From NCBI GenBank assembly GCA_902793295.1, contig CADBDA010000001.1, positions 1 through 64,000 of the forward strand: a stretch of DNA of 64,000 nt. Reading direction: 5' to 3'. The stretch is from an uncultured Bacteroidota bacterium (GTDB taxonomy: Bacteria > Bacteroidota > Bacteroidia > Bacteroidales > P3). Positions 27,928-37,031 of the stretch are shown here, piece after piece. The position numbers and the translations under genes were made by a program. Position 1 is the first letter of the stretch. Each line of letters starts with the position of its first letter. The notes beneath the pieces are model-generated. The model searched no databases. It was given only the letters and a program-made list of their open reading frames with translations, and had not been told where the DNA came from.

Positions 27928-28944
27928 TTACAATATCGGGCAGGGTAGCGCTTTGCGGTGGACCCTATTGTTCTTGGCCAGGCGGTAGACGATGGCCAGT
28001 TCGAAGGCGCCTATAGATTTGGAAGCGGGGGTCAGTTTGGAGATATTCGCGTCGTAGGAGAGGGCGAAGATGAAGGCGTTGTATTCTGCCGAGAATTCGA
28101 CGGTGGCGGCGTCACGCCAGCGGTAGCGCATGCCGGCCGCCAGAGCCAGAAATCGGAAGGAGGATTCGGAGAGGTACCATTTGGCGTCGCAGCCCACGAT
28201 GATTTCGCGGTATTGTTTCTGGAAGGATGCCGCAGCGATGGGCAGCAGCGCTACGTTGGGCCATGCACGGAATTCGGCACGGGCGTAGGCGTTGAAGCGT
28301 CGTTCGATGCGGGCGTCGTCGAGTTCCAGGAAGGAGATGTCCGGCTGGTTCAGGTTGCGTGCCGAGACGCCCAGTTTGACGAAGCAGTCGTCGTTGGGTT
28401 GCACGAACCATGCCAATCCCGCACCGAGGGTGACGAAATTGGCGGCTGTCGAGGGCATGTTGTCGGAGGGGTCTTCCATAACGATGTCGCCGGTGTTGAA
28501 TCCCGCCTGTCCGGCGCCCAGTTCGATGGCCCCCGAAAGGAAGCTGTTGTTGCTGCTGTTGAGCGATTTGTAGTAGGAGAGGATGATGTTGCCTGCGGTG
28601 GTGCCGTAGTGCAGGGTGCCCGCGCGGTCGGAGAAGAGAATGCAACCCAGATTCAGTCCGTCGCCGTTGCGTTTGCGACGCAGCAGCGACAATTCGGCGG
28701 TGGCGGCCACCGTCTGGAACGCTTTCGACACCGACGACCACTGGTTGCGGTAGGTGAGTCCGAAGCGGCCGATGCCGTCGAAGAAGCCCGAGTAGGCCGG
28801 GTCGTAGAGAATGGGGTTGATGTCGATTTGCGAGAAGTGGATGTCCTGAGCGTTTAGGGGCGACGACAGCAACAGCAGGCCTAGCAGCGCTCCGCAAAAG
28901 AAGCGTCGGCGACGAGGCTGCTGTATGGTGTGGCTGTCGGTCAT
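27928..28944 (-). CDS. T9SS outer-membrane protein PorP/SprF family
   Basis: 338 residues. Signal peptide ends at LNAQ (33), followed by the family hallmark DIHFSQ...INPILYDPAYSGFF (34-54). The rest is a glycine/aromatic-rich beta-barrel. PorP/SprF proteins sit in the outer membrane and bind PorE or act in T9SS secretion or gliding. It lies between tsaD (18 bp upstream) and the porE-like gene in one minus-strand unit. Confidence 0.88.
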   Translation of the reverse strand: MTDSHTIQQPRRRRFFCGALLGLLLLSSPLNAQDIHFSQIDINPILYDPAYSGFFDGIGRFGLTYRNQWSSVSKAFQTVAATAELSLLRRKRNGDGLNLGCILFSDRAGTLHYGTTAGNIILSYYKSLNSSNNSFLSGAIELGAGQAGFNTGDIVMEDPSDNMPSTAANFVTLGAGLAWFVQPNDDCFVKLGVSARNLNQPDISFLELDDARIERRFNAYARAEFRAWPNVALLPIAAASFQKQYREIIVGCDAKWYLSESSFRFLALAAGMRYRWRDAATVEFSAEYNAFIFALSYDANISKLTPASKSIGAFELAIVYRLAKNNRVHRKALPCPIL

Positions 28945-28962
28945 AGGGCTAAGGGGCTGCTT

Positions 28963-29970
28963 TTAGTCGCGGGTGTAGGGAGGGAGCGATATGTCGGCAA
29001 AATCTTTTTTCAGGTATTTGTAGTAGCCTGCAATGCCGACCATGGCGGCGTTGTCGGTGCAGAAGGGGAGTGAGGGAAGGAAGACTTTCCAGTGGTGCTT
29101 CTCGCCCAGCCGTTGCAAGCCGCTACGCAGGCACGAGTTGGCCGACACGCCGCCGGCAATAGCCACCTGGCGCACGCGGTGGGCCAGCGCCGCCTTCTCC
29201 AGTTTTTTCAGCAAGAAGTCGACGATGCACTGCTGGATGGAGGCGCAGAGGTCGGCCTTGTGCTCCTCGATGAAGTTGGAGTCTTCCTCCAGCCGGTCGC
29301 GAAGGAAGTAGAGGAACGAGGTCTTGATGCCGCTGAAGCTGAAGTCGTAGTTGGCGATGTGCGGGGTGGCGAAGGTGAAGGCTTTGGGGTTGCCGTTCTT
29401 GGCCAGCCGGTCGATGATAGGGCCACCCGGATAGCCTAGGTCCATAATCTTGGCCGCCTTGTCGATGGCCTCGCCGGCAGCATCGTCAATGGTCTGTCCG
29501 AGGATTTCCATGTCGAAGTGGCTGTGGAGCAGAATGATTTGGGTGTGTCCGCCCGAAACCAACAGGCAGAGCAGCGGGAACTGCGGAGGGGTGGAGGTGT
29601 CGTCGACGCGGATGAAGTGCGAAAGCACGTGTGCCTGCAGGTGGTTGACTTCGATGAGCGGAATGTCGAGCGATAGCGCCATCGATTTGGCGAACGAGAC
29701 GCCGACAAGCAGCGAACCCAACAGACCGGGACCGCGAGTGAAAGCGATGGCGTCGAGTTGGCGTTTGTCGATATTGGCATTACGGATGGCGGTGTCCACC
29801 ACAGGGACAATGTTTTGCTGGTGGGCACGCGATGCCAGTTCGGGGACCACTCCGCCGTATTGTTCGTGTACTTTTTGGGAGGCGATAATGTTGGAAAGCA
29901 GGCGGTCGTCGCGAAGGACGGCTGCGGAAGTGTCGTCGCAAGAGGATTCTATGGCGAGGATGAGTGACAT
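28963..29970 (-). CDS. tsaD: tRNA N6-threonylcarbamoyladenosine transferase
   Basis: Forms t6A37 in ANN-decoding tRNAs with TsaB, TsaE and TsaC. 335 residues; N-terminal LAIESSCDDTS, the metal-binding His110 and His114 in EVNHLQAHVLSHF, and C-terminal CTDNAAMVG. Full length. It leads the unit tsaD-porP-porE-like; a -7 element is found 171 bp upstream. Confidence 0.97.
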   Translation of the reverse strand: MSLILAIESSCDDTSAAVLRDDRLLSNIIASQKVHEQYGGVVPELASRAHQQNIVPVVDTAIRNANIDKRQLDAIAFTRGPGLLGSLLVGVSFAKSMALSLDIPLIEVNHLQAHVLSHFIRVDDTSTPPQFPLLCLLVSGGHTQIILLHSHFDMEILGQTIDDAAGEAIDKAAKIMDLGYPGGPIIDRLAKNGNPKAFTFATPHIANYDFSFSGIKTSFLYFLRDRLEEDSNFIEEHKADLCASIQQCIVDFLLKKLEKAALAHRVRQVAIAGGVSANSCLRSGLQRLGEKHHWKVFLPSLPFCTDNAAMVGIAGYYKYLKKDFADISLPPYTRD

Positions 29971-30140
29971 GATGATGTTTGTTTACTTGACGTGTGTGTT
30001 GGTAGGTGAGGGCGGAAACAGATTGCCGCATATACGGTCAGTCGGCCGGCGGAAATCTGTAGAGATACAGCTGTGCGCATAGTGCCTAATCACTAGCATC
30101 TGAATACTAACCGCTAAACGAACTGACAGAATTGCGATTG

Positions 30141-30148
30141 CAAAGATA
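30141..30148 (-). promoter_or_regulatory. -7 element for tsaD-porP-porE-like
   Basis: TATCTTTG on the minus strand, an exact TAnnTTTG. No clear -33 TTTG. It implies a leader of about 165 nt. Confidence 0.45.
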
Positions 30149-30342
30149 CACATTTTTTTTAAGTTTGTATACTTTTATATGTGTTTTTTTTCTTGTGCTG
30201 GCGGGTCCGCTGCCGGTTGGGAGCGACGACGGAAGGGGCGCGAATGTAGTCCCCATGTGTGCATTGTGCCTGTCGGCAGCCTTTTTCAGTTAGATACGAT
30301 TGGAAATAGTTTTCGATGTTAAAATACTGGATATTAATATGG

Positions 30343-30350
30343 TATGTTTG
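30343..30350 (+). promoter_or_regulatory. possible -7 element for tamB
   Basis: TATGTTTG matches TAnnTTTG and lies about 142 bp before the tamB ATG. No good -33 motif is seen at the right distance. Confidence 0.35.
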
Positions 30351-30491
30351 TTCTGGCCATTCGCCCGAATTGGAATCGTCCCTCGCGGGAGGGCGCATCT
30401 GTTTTTTTTTCAGCTATTTCAATACTAAAAGCGCCGTTTTTCAGTTAATGGATAGATAAACTGAAAGACTATCAAAAAGTTTTGGAAAATA

Positions 30492-33400
30492 ATGGGGAAG
30501 GTGCTTGCCACGATAGGCCTGGTGGTCTATATCGTGGTGGCATTGGCTAACTACTCTGTGGTGCAGTCGCTTGCGGGTTCGTATGCCAGTAGCCGTCTCA
30601 GTTCCGAATGGGGAGGCAAGCTGCGCATCGCTTCGCTGGGATGCAACCCCTTCAACCATTTGGTATTGAGGGGTGTTGAGTGGGTGGCCCCCAATAACGA
30701 TACCATCTGTGAGGCCGGCAAAATCGGTGTCAGTTTTGACCGCTTCCCCGTCGACGGACAGGGGCTGCACCTGTCGCATGTCGAACTGCGGAACATCTAT
30801 TACCATTTCGCCATCGACAGCAACGGAATCAATCTGAAATTCCTTATCGACCACTACCACAAACCCCACCCGAAACCTTCGGTGCCTCACAAGCCCTTTA
30901 TCGTCCAAGTGGATGAGGTGATACTGGATCATGTCACCTACCGCCAGGATTTGAAGGAATCGGCCAATCATCACACGGACAGTGTCGGTGTGGATATCCC
31001 CCACATGTTGTACCGCGACGTGTGTGGCATCATTCGCAATGTGCGCGTGGACAAAAGCCATGTGACCTGTCGTGTCGACAAGCTCTCCACCACCGAGCGC
31101 TCGGGGTTGGAGCTCCGCAATATGAAAGCCAATGTCTATGTCACGCCTACGGGCATCAGCGCCACCAATCTGCTGCTCGAAACCGCCGATTCGCGCATTC
31201 AGGGCGATGTGCTGTTGGACTACGACAGTTGGAAGACTATGAAACACTATGTGGACAGCGTCGTGATGACCTGTCGTTTGGACGAAGGCACCTATGGCGG
31301 CATGCGTGATGCCGGCTATTGGGCCCACTCGCTGTGGAGTGTCACCGAAAGTGCCCGTTTTCATGGCACTGTGGGCGGCCCCGTCGCCGACCTCCATGCC
31401 GATGGCTTCAAGGTCGGTTTCGGCGATGAATCGGAACTGGAACTGAACGGCTATATCACCGGTCTGCCCCATATCGACTCCACCATCATCGGTGTCGACA
31501 TCCAACGGCTCCACACCACCTACAACGACATCGCCTCGGTCCAAGTGCCCGGCAACTTCATGAAACCCGTCGCCGATCTGGTGCGCCGACTCGACCCGCT
31601 AGATATGGATGTCAGCTTTACAGGCTCCATCTATGATTTCTATACCACATTGTCGATACGCAGCGGCATCGGCCAGTTGGACGGCGATGTGGTGATGGCC
31701 ATGAATCCCAAACGAGGCGAATACCGCTATGTGGGCGAACTGAAATCCAACCAGATTGCCATTGGCCGGCTGGTACCTAACGAATGGGTGTCGCAGGCGG
31801 CGGTCAACCTCAGTTTCGAGGGCAACGGCATCGATCCCCATACCATGTCGGCATCGTGCGAGGGCCAGTTGAGCCACATGGTCATTCACGGCAACTACAT
31901 CACCGGCGAAGCTGTGCTCAATGTCGAAGCCGACGAAGGAACGGTGACGGCCGAGTTGAGCCTCGACGACCCGCTGGCGACGGTGAACGCCCACGGCGAG
32001 ATGGCCTGGCGTGAGTATGGACCTTCGTATCGCGCTTCCGTCGATCTGGCACATGTCGACTTGAAACGGATTGGCCTGTGGAAGGATGCCGATGACTCTG
32101 TGGCCGTCTTTGACGGTCGTATTGACGGACGCTACATCACGACGGGAGACGAACGCTACTTCGGGCGCCTTTCTGCCTCGGAGGTGTCGTTCCGGGCGGG
32201 AAGCAAACATCTGAAGATGGACAACGCCGTGCTGACGGTCCGCGAGCAGCACCAGTGGAAGAATCTGACGCTCAACAGCGACCTGGTGAATGCCCAGATG
32301 CGCGGCTATTTCGACTATCAGACGCTGCCCTTGCTGGTGAGCAAATTCGTCGACGACTATGTTCCGCCGGCGTTGATAGGAATGACGGACAAATCGCCGA
32401 CCGCCTACGACGAGTCGCCGCTGGCCGCTTCGCAGTTTGAACTGGATATGGAATGGGTGGACAGTGCCGCCATGTTGCAGCAGCTGTTGCCCCAGTTGCG
32501 TCTGGCACGGGGCACCACCTTGCAAGCCAACTACAACTATATGGAATCCTTCAAGCCGCTGCTGCGCAGCGACTCCATCGGATGGGGATCCATCTGCCTG
32601 CGCAATGTGGGTGTCAACGGCGAACCCCTGGGCGACCGCTACCGGCTCCGTCTGACGTGTGATGAAGCCACCTTCGGCAATTCGCAGATGAGCGACAATG
32701 CCGACCTGACGATAGAAAGCTCCGAACAGGCCACCCGCTGCCGTCTCGTGTGGGACAATGCCGACAAGCGGGTAGGCGATCTCGATATGCGGCTGGTGAG
32801 TGTCGGCGACGAAATGCGGCTGCTGGTGGAACGCTCCCTGCTGACATTGGGCGGACGCCAGTGGACCCTGCGCGACGCGGGCGGCGAAGTCGCCTTCGGA
32901 GGCGGACACTTCCGTGTGGCCGACCTGCGGTTGGAGAGCGACAGCCAGTCGGTGTCGGTTCAGGCGTCGCGAATGGGACGTCCCGACGACTCCGTCAGCG
33001 TGGCCTTGCACGATTTCGGATTCGATTTCTTCAATCCTTATCTCAATGTGCTCAGTATGAATGCCGCAGGCAGTGCCGATGGTGTCCTCTATCTCGGCGG
33101 ACTCGACGATGTGCTCTTCCTGAACGCCGATGTCAATGTCGACGACCTCGCCTTCAATGGCGAACGGCTGGGCGACGCACGTGTCCGCTCCACATGGAAC
33201 GGCGAGATGAACCAACTCAATCTGCATCTCGTCAGCCGTCGAGTCAATCCCAGCGAAGCGGGAATGACCATCAGCGAACCTATCGAGGTGACAGGCTATG
33301 TGGCGCTGGGAAGCGACGATCCCGAACTCGACTTTACGGCCGACCTGCACAATGTGGGACTACAGGTGGTGCAGCCTTTTGTCCGCAGCTTCTCGTCGGA

Positions 33401-34979
33401 AATGGCTGGTGCTGTCGACGCTTCGGTCGATGTGGGCGGCACCCTCAGCCATCCCGACATCACGGGTCTGCTCTATCTGGACCACGCCAAGTTGTTGGTC
33501 GACTTCCTGAATGTGGCCTACGCCGTCACCGACACCATCTATCTGGACAGCAATGTGGTGCGATTTGACCAGGTGCAGGTGATCGACCCCCGAGGCAACG
33601 AGGCTGTCATCAACGGCACCATTCGACACAACCATTTGAAAGATATCTTCTTCGACCTGATGCTGGAAAGCGACGAACTGCTCTGCATGCAGACTTCCGC
33701 ACAGCAGGGGAACGTCTACTACGGTACCCTTCTGGCCAGCGCTGACGGCAGCGTCCGCGGTCCGGTCGACGATTTGACCATCACCCTCAACGCACAGACC
33801 CTGCAGGGGTCATCGCTGTGCATCCCCATCACCGACAACAAGTCGGTGAAAAACGCCAGCTACATCTATTTCGACGGCGACGAGGAGGTGTTCAATGACG
33901 ACACCTATTCCTTCAATATGAATGCCGGCACCCCCAACGGCAACAGCGCCCCATCGGTTTCCAACCAACGCAACGAAACCAGTGGCGGAAGTCGTTGGCT
34001 GCTGAATATCAACGTGGAAACCACACCCGATTTGAGTCTGCAGCTGCCTATCCGCTCTTCGCTAATCGATGCCGACATCAGCACCACTGGCAGTGGCGAC
34101 CTCCAGTTGGCCATCGGTGCCGACCACCCCTTCTCCATTCTGGGCGACTATGAATTGGAGGGTGGCAAGATGGGGCTGAATCTGCTGGGCGTGATGCGCA
34201 ACGAGTTCTCCATCGACGAGGGCAGCCGCATCTCGTTCCCCGGAGAGGTGGGCGACGCCATGTTCGACATCAAGGCAGTCTACAGCCAGCGTGTGAACCT
34301 GTCGACCCTCACGGGCAGCCTCGGTGCCAGCGACAACCAGAAACCCATCCAGGTCGAGAATGTCATTGCGCTGAACGGCACCATCCAAAACCCCGCAGTG
34401 GGATTCGATATCCGACTGCCCAATGCCGACCAGAGCGTCGAAGAGGAGGTGTTTGCCTACATTGACCGCAACAACGAGCGCGACATGCTGCAACAGACCA
34501 TGTCGCTGCTGCTCTTCAAGCGCTTCTACAACAACAGCGGCAACAGCACCGACGTGGGCACCGACGTGGCCAGCGAAGGCTACGGACTGGTGGCCAACAG
34601 CCTGGGTAGCATGGTGAGCAGCATGGTGCAGTTTGTGGATGTCAACTTCGAATACAAGGCCGGCAATGCGCTGACCACCGACCAGGTGGCTGTCGACATC
34701 AGCAAGGAGTGGAACAAGTTCTACTTCGAAACCACATTGGGTTTCGGCGGCGAAGCGCGTGAAATGAGCCAGGTGAGCAACAACAACAATATGACGGGCG
34801 ACATGCTGGTGGGCTATAAGATCAACCCTAGGCTCCACCTCTTCGTCTTCAATCGCAGCAACACCAACGACTACACCCGCAGCGACCTGCCCTACAAACA
34901 GGGTGTGGGTTTGAAATACACACGCGATTTTGACAACTTCGGCGAACTCTTCCGCCCCAAAAAGAAAGGCAAGAAATGA
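30492..34979 (+). CDS. TamB-like translocation/assembly module protein
   Basis: 1,495 residues. One N-terminal membrane anchor (residues 4-22, VLATIGLVVYIVVALANYS) then a very long beta-rich periplasmic body of AsmA/TamB repeats. The C-terminal TamB (DUF490) domain spans about 1,060-1,470, with segments such as GGKMGLNLLGVMRNEFSIDEGSRI. Such proteins bridge the envelope and move phospholipids or help insert outer-membrane proteins. No partner barrel gene (TamA/BamA) adjoins. Its stop overlaps the heptosyltransferase start by 4 nt (ATGA), so the two are coupled. Confidence 0.88.
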   Translation: MGKVLATIGLVVYIVVALANYSVVQSLAGSYASSRLSSEWGGKLRIASLGCNPFNHLVLRGVEWVAPNNDTICEAGKIGVSFDRFPVDGQGLHLSHVELRNIYYHFAIDSNGINLKFLIDHYHKPHPKPSVPHKPFIVQVDEVILDHVTYRQDLKESANHHTDSVGVDIPHMLYRDVCGIIRNVRVDKSHVTCRVDKLSTTERSGLELRNMKANVYVTPTGISATNLLLETADSRIQGDVLLDYDSWKTMKHYVDSVVMTCRLDEGTYGGMRDAGYWAHSLWSVTESARFHGTVGGPVADLHADGFKVGFGDESELELNGYITGLPHIDSTIIGVDIQRLHTTYNDIASVQVPGNFMKPVADLVRRLDPLDMDVSFTGSIYDFYTTLSIRSGIGQLDGDVVMAMNPKRGEYRYVGELKSNQIAIGRLVPNEWVSQAAVNLSFEGNGIDPHTMSASCEGQLSHMVIHGNYITGEAVLNVEADEGTVTAELSLDDPLATVNAHGEMAWREYGPSYRASVDLAHVDLKRIGLWKDADDSVAVFDGRIDGRYITTGDERYFGRLSASEVSFRAGSKHLKMDNAVLTVREQHQWKNLTLNSDLVNAQMRGYFDYQTLPLLVSKFVDDYVPPALIGMTDKSPTAYDESPLAASQFELDMEWVDSAAMLQQLLPQLRLARGTTLQANYNYMESFKPLLRSDSIGWGSICLRNVGVNGEPLGDRYRLRLTCDEATFGNSQMSDNADLTIESSEQATRCRLVWDNADKRVGDLDMRLVSVGDEMRLLVERSLLTLGGRQWTLRDAGGEVAFGGGHFRVADLRLESDSQSVSVQASRMGRPDDSVSVALHDFGFDFFNPYLNVLSMNAAGSADGVLYLGGLDDVLFLNADVNVDDLAFNGERLGDARVRSTWNGEMNQLNLHLVSRRVNPSEAGMTISEPIEVTGYVALGSDDPELDFTADLHNVGLQVVQPFVRSFSSEMAGAVDASVDVGGTLSHPDITGLLYLDHAKLLVDFLNVAYAVTDTIYLDSNVVRFDQVQVIDPRGNEAVINGTIRHNHLKDIFFDLMLESDELLCMQTSAQQGNVYYGTLLASADGSVRGPVDDLTITLNAQTLQGSSLCIPITDNKSVKNASYIYFDGDEEVFNDDTYSFNMNAGTPNGNSAPSVSNQRNETSGGSRWLLNINVETTPDLSLQLPIRSSLIDADISTTGSGDLQLAIGADHPFSILGDYELEGGKMGLNLLGVMRNEFSIDEGSRISFPGEVGDAMFDIKAVYSQRVNLSTLTGSLGASDNQKPIQVENVIALNGTIQNPAVGFDIRLPNADQSVEEEVFAYIDRNNERDMLQQTMSLLLFKRFYNNSGNSTDVGTDVASEGYGLVANSLGSMVSSMVQFVDVNFEYKAGNALTTDQVAVDISKEWNKFYFETTLGFGGEAREMSQVSNNNNMTGDMLVGYKINPRLHLFVFNRSNTNDYTRSDLPYKQGVGLKYTRDFDNFGELFRPKKKGKK

Positions 34980-36007
34980 AACTGTTGGTCGTCCGAATGA
35001 GTTCAATCGGCGATGTGCTGCTGACCACACCGTTGTTGCGCTGCCTGAAGCAGCAGCTGCCCGGTGTGGAGGTCCATTACCTGACCAAAAGCGGAATGGC
35101 CAGTCTGGTGGAGACGAATCCCCATGTCGACAAGGTGCACATCCTACAGGAGTCGATGTCGGCCACAGTCAAAATGCTGCGAGCTGAGCATTTCGACTTT
35201 GTCGCCGACCTCCACAATGTGCCCCGCAGCCGTCGTTTGCGTCGCCGTCTGCATGTGCGTTGGAAGAGCTACCGCAAGAACACCTTGGCCAAATGGCTCC
35301 AGATTATCACCAAGCGCGCCCCCAAGAAGGGCCGTCACGTGGTGGAACGCTATTTCGACGCCGTCCGTCCGCTGGGAGTCCATCCGGACGATAAGGGATT
35401 GGAATGCTATCTGCCATCTTCCATGGATGTGGCTGCTTTTGCCAACAGCACCATCGGTAAAAGCAAGGTCGCCGACCTCACCGCACAGCCCTATGTGGTG
35501 ATAGCCTGTGGCGCCCAACATGCCACCAAGCGCATCCCGCCCGACAAACTGCAGTTTCTCGCATCCACCATCAAGAAGCCCATCCTGCTGCTGGGCGACA
35601 AGGGCGACGCCGAACGTATCCGCCAAAGGGAACTGCACTTCCAACCGCATGTCCACAACCTCTGCGGAAAGACCACACTGATGCAGACTGCCGCATTGGT
35701 CCGCACCGCCGCTGTGGTGGTGACCCCCGATACCGGCATCATGCATCTGGCCGCTGCCTTCCAGGTGCCCACCATCGCCCTGTGGGGTGCTACCGACCCC
35801 GCTTTCGGTTTCAGCGCCTACCATACGCTGCATGCCGATTGTGTGTCCGACTCCTGCTGGTGCCATCCTTGCAGCCGCACCGGCGGAGAGCGTTGTCCGT
35901 TGGGTCACTACAACTGCATGAACCACCAGAAGTGGCAGCAGATATGCCAGACCGTCGACCGGATGGTTTCCGCAAAGACACCGCAGACGTCCGCAACCGA
36001 AAAATAA
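34976..36007 (+). CDS. glycosyltransferase family 9, ADP-heptose:LPS heptosyltransferase type
   Basis: 343 residues. N-terminal KLLVVRMSSIGDVLLTTPLL (2-21) is the GT9 hallmark; the C-terminal donor-binding half contains VVVTPDTGIMHLAAAFQVPTIALWGATDP with the usual DTG and GATDP. It would add a sugar, probably heptose, to the LPS core at the inner face of the cytoplasmic membrane. Overlapped by tamB upstream and 31 bp before the glycosidase gene: an envelope operon. Confidence 0.9.
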   Translation: MKLLVVRMSSIGDVLLTTPLLRCLKQQLPGVEVHYLTKSGMASLVETNPHVDKVHILQESMSATVKMLRAEHFDFVADLHNVPRSRRLRRRLHVRWKSYRKNTLAKWLQIITKRAPKKGRHVVERYFDAVRPLGVHPDDKGLECYLPSSMDVAAFANSTIGKSKVADLTAQPYVVIACGAQHATKRIPPDKLQFLASTIKKPILLLGDKGDAERIRQRELHFQPHVHNLCGKTTLMQTAALVRTAAVVVTPDTGIMHLAAAFQVPTIALWGATDPAFGFSAYHTLHADCVSDSCWCHPCSRTGGERCPLGHYNCMNHQKWQQICQTVDRMVSAKTPQTSATEK

Positions 36008-36038
36008 AACCTGTAAACGAAAAAATACACTGTCCGAT

Positions 36039-36920
36039 ATGAAGAAGCGCCCATTGACTCTTATAACCTGTATCATCCTTTTCCTGACTATTGCCATCGC
36101 TCCGGTGGCCGCACAACGCGATTCGTTGGCTGTGGTCAACGGACCGTGGCAGACCGACACCGTCAACGGACTGCTGCTGCGTCAATGTCAGTTCTCCAAC
36201 AAAGACTGTCTGGGTAGCAACCAGTTTGTCTGTGTGCTCGAAATCAAGCCCGACGACCCCTACAATCTGGCTTTCTCGTATGAGCCCCGTCGCACGCCGA
36301 CCTCCGAACATGCACGCCGCCACAACGCCACTGCCGCCATCAACGGCTCTTTCTTCGACATGAAGGAACATCACCCCATCTGCTACCTGCGTATCGACGG
36401 TAAGGAGGTGGGCGAGAACACCCCCCAGTCGGTCGACCCCATCCATCGCAAATACTACCAGTACGGTTCGTTGGCTCTGCGCCGCGGACGCCCCATCATC
36501 TTCATTCCCGACAGCGCCCGTATGGCCGAACGCAGTCTGCCCGACCGCAACATCATGACCGCCGGCCCCTTGTTGGTCTATCATGGCAAACTGATGCCCA
36601 TGCGTACCGACAAGACCTTTGTCACCTATCGCCACAACCGCACCGCCATCGGCGTGCGACGCGACGGAACGGTGCTGCTGGTGACCCTCGACGGCCGCAT
36701 GAAGCAATCGGAGGGCATGTCGCTTCAGGACTTCCAGAAGCTGCTCCGCTATCTGGGCTGCTACGATGCCCTCAACCTTGATGGAGGCGGTTCCACGACG
36801 ATGTACGTCAAAGGCTATCCCCACAAGGGGTTGGTGAACCACCCCACCGACAACGGCCGCTACGATTTCGAAGGCGAACGCGGCGTGTCGAACTGCATCC
36901 TGGTGCTGCCTCGCAAATAG
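36039..36920 (+). CDS. secreted phosphodiester glycosidase family protein (NAGPA/DUF2233)
   Basis: 293 residues with a signal peptide (ILFLTIAIAPVAAQ). Family landmarks AINGSFFD (near 100) and NLDGGGSTTMYV (near 246) are intact. NAGPA-fold proteins remove GlcNAc or other sugars from phosphodiesters; bacterial members can act on cell-wall or exopolysaccharide links. The preceding TamB and heptosyltransferase genes suggest an envelope substrate, but this is inference. Confidence 0.85.
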   Translation: MKKRPLTLITCIILFLTIAIAPVAAQRDSLAVVNGPWQTDTVNGLLLRQCQFSNKDCLGSNQFVCVLEIKPDDPYNLAFSYEPRRTPTSEHARRHNATAAINGSFFDMKEHHPICYLRIDGKEVGENTPQSVDPIHRKYYQYGSLALRRGRPIIFIPDSARMAERSLPDRNIMTAGPLLVYHGKLMPMRTDKTFVTYRHNRTAIGVRRDGTVLLVTLDGRMKQSEGMSLQDFQKLLRYLGCYDALNLDGGGSTTMYVKGYPHKGLVNHPTDNGRYDFEGERGVSNCILVLPRK

Positions 36921-37031
36921 CGGGCGGCACGGGTCCCTTTGCCGGCAGTGCTACGATCAAATGGCGTAGGGTGTTTGCCTTTATTCTGATACCATTAACC
37001 TGAAACTTTCACCTTCCAAAAGCCTCCCTCC

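Larger units (their letters stand above)
29971..30491. other. 521-bp spacer between tsaD and tamB
   Basis: No credible gene; the only frame of size (30159-30398, minus) is low-complexity. The spacer holds CAAAGATA at 30141-30148 (minus-strand TATCTTTG) facing tsaD and TATGTTTG at 30343-30350 facing tamB. CCCTC-GCGG-GAGGG at 30380-30393 forms a small hairpin with a run of T's at 30402-30410, which could be a leader attenuator for tamB. A GC-rich block at about 30198-30245 has no visible function. Confidence 0.6.

Noticed and set aside
30159..30398. 79-codon minus-strand frame in the tsaD/tamB spacer
   Set aside because: No signal, motif or promoter position that supports translation.
31599..33350. 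583-codon open frame antisense to tamB
   Set aside because: The plus-strand frame is a full TamB-like protein; the antisense frame is an effect of GC-rich codon use and has no motif or start context. Many similar antisense frames (e.g. 7770-8711, 22718-23545, 37875-39113) were dropped for the same reason.
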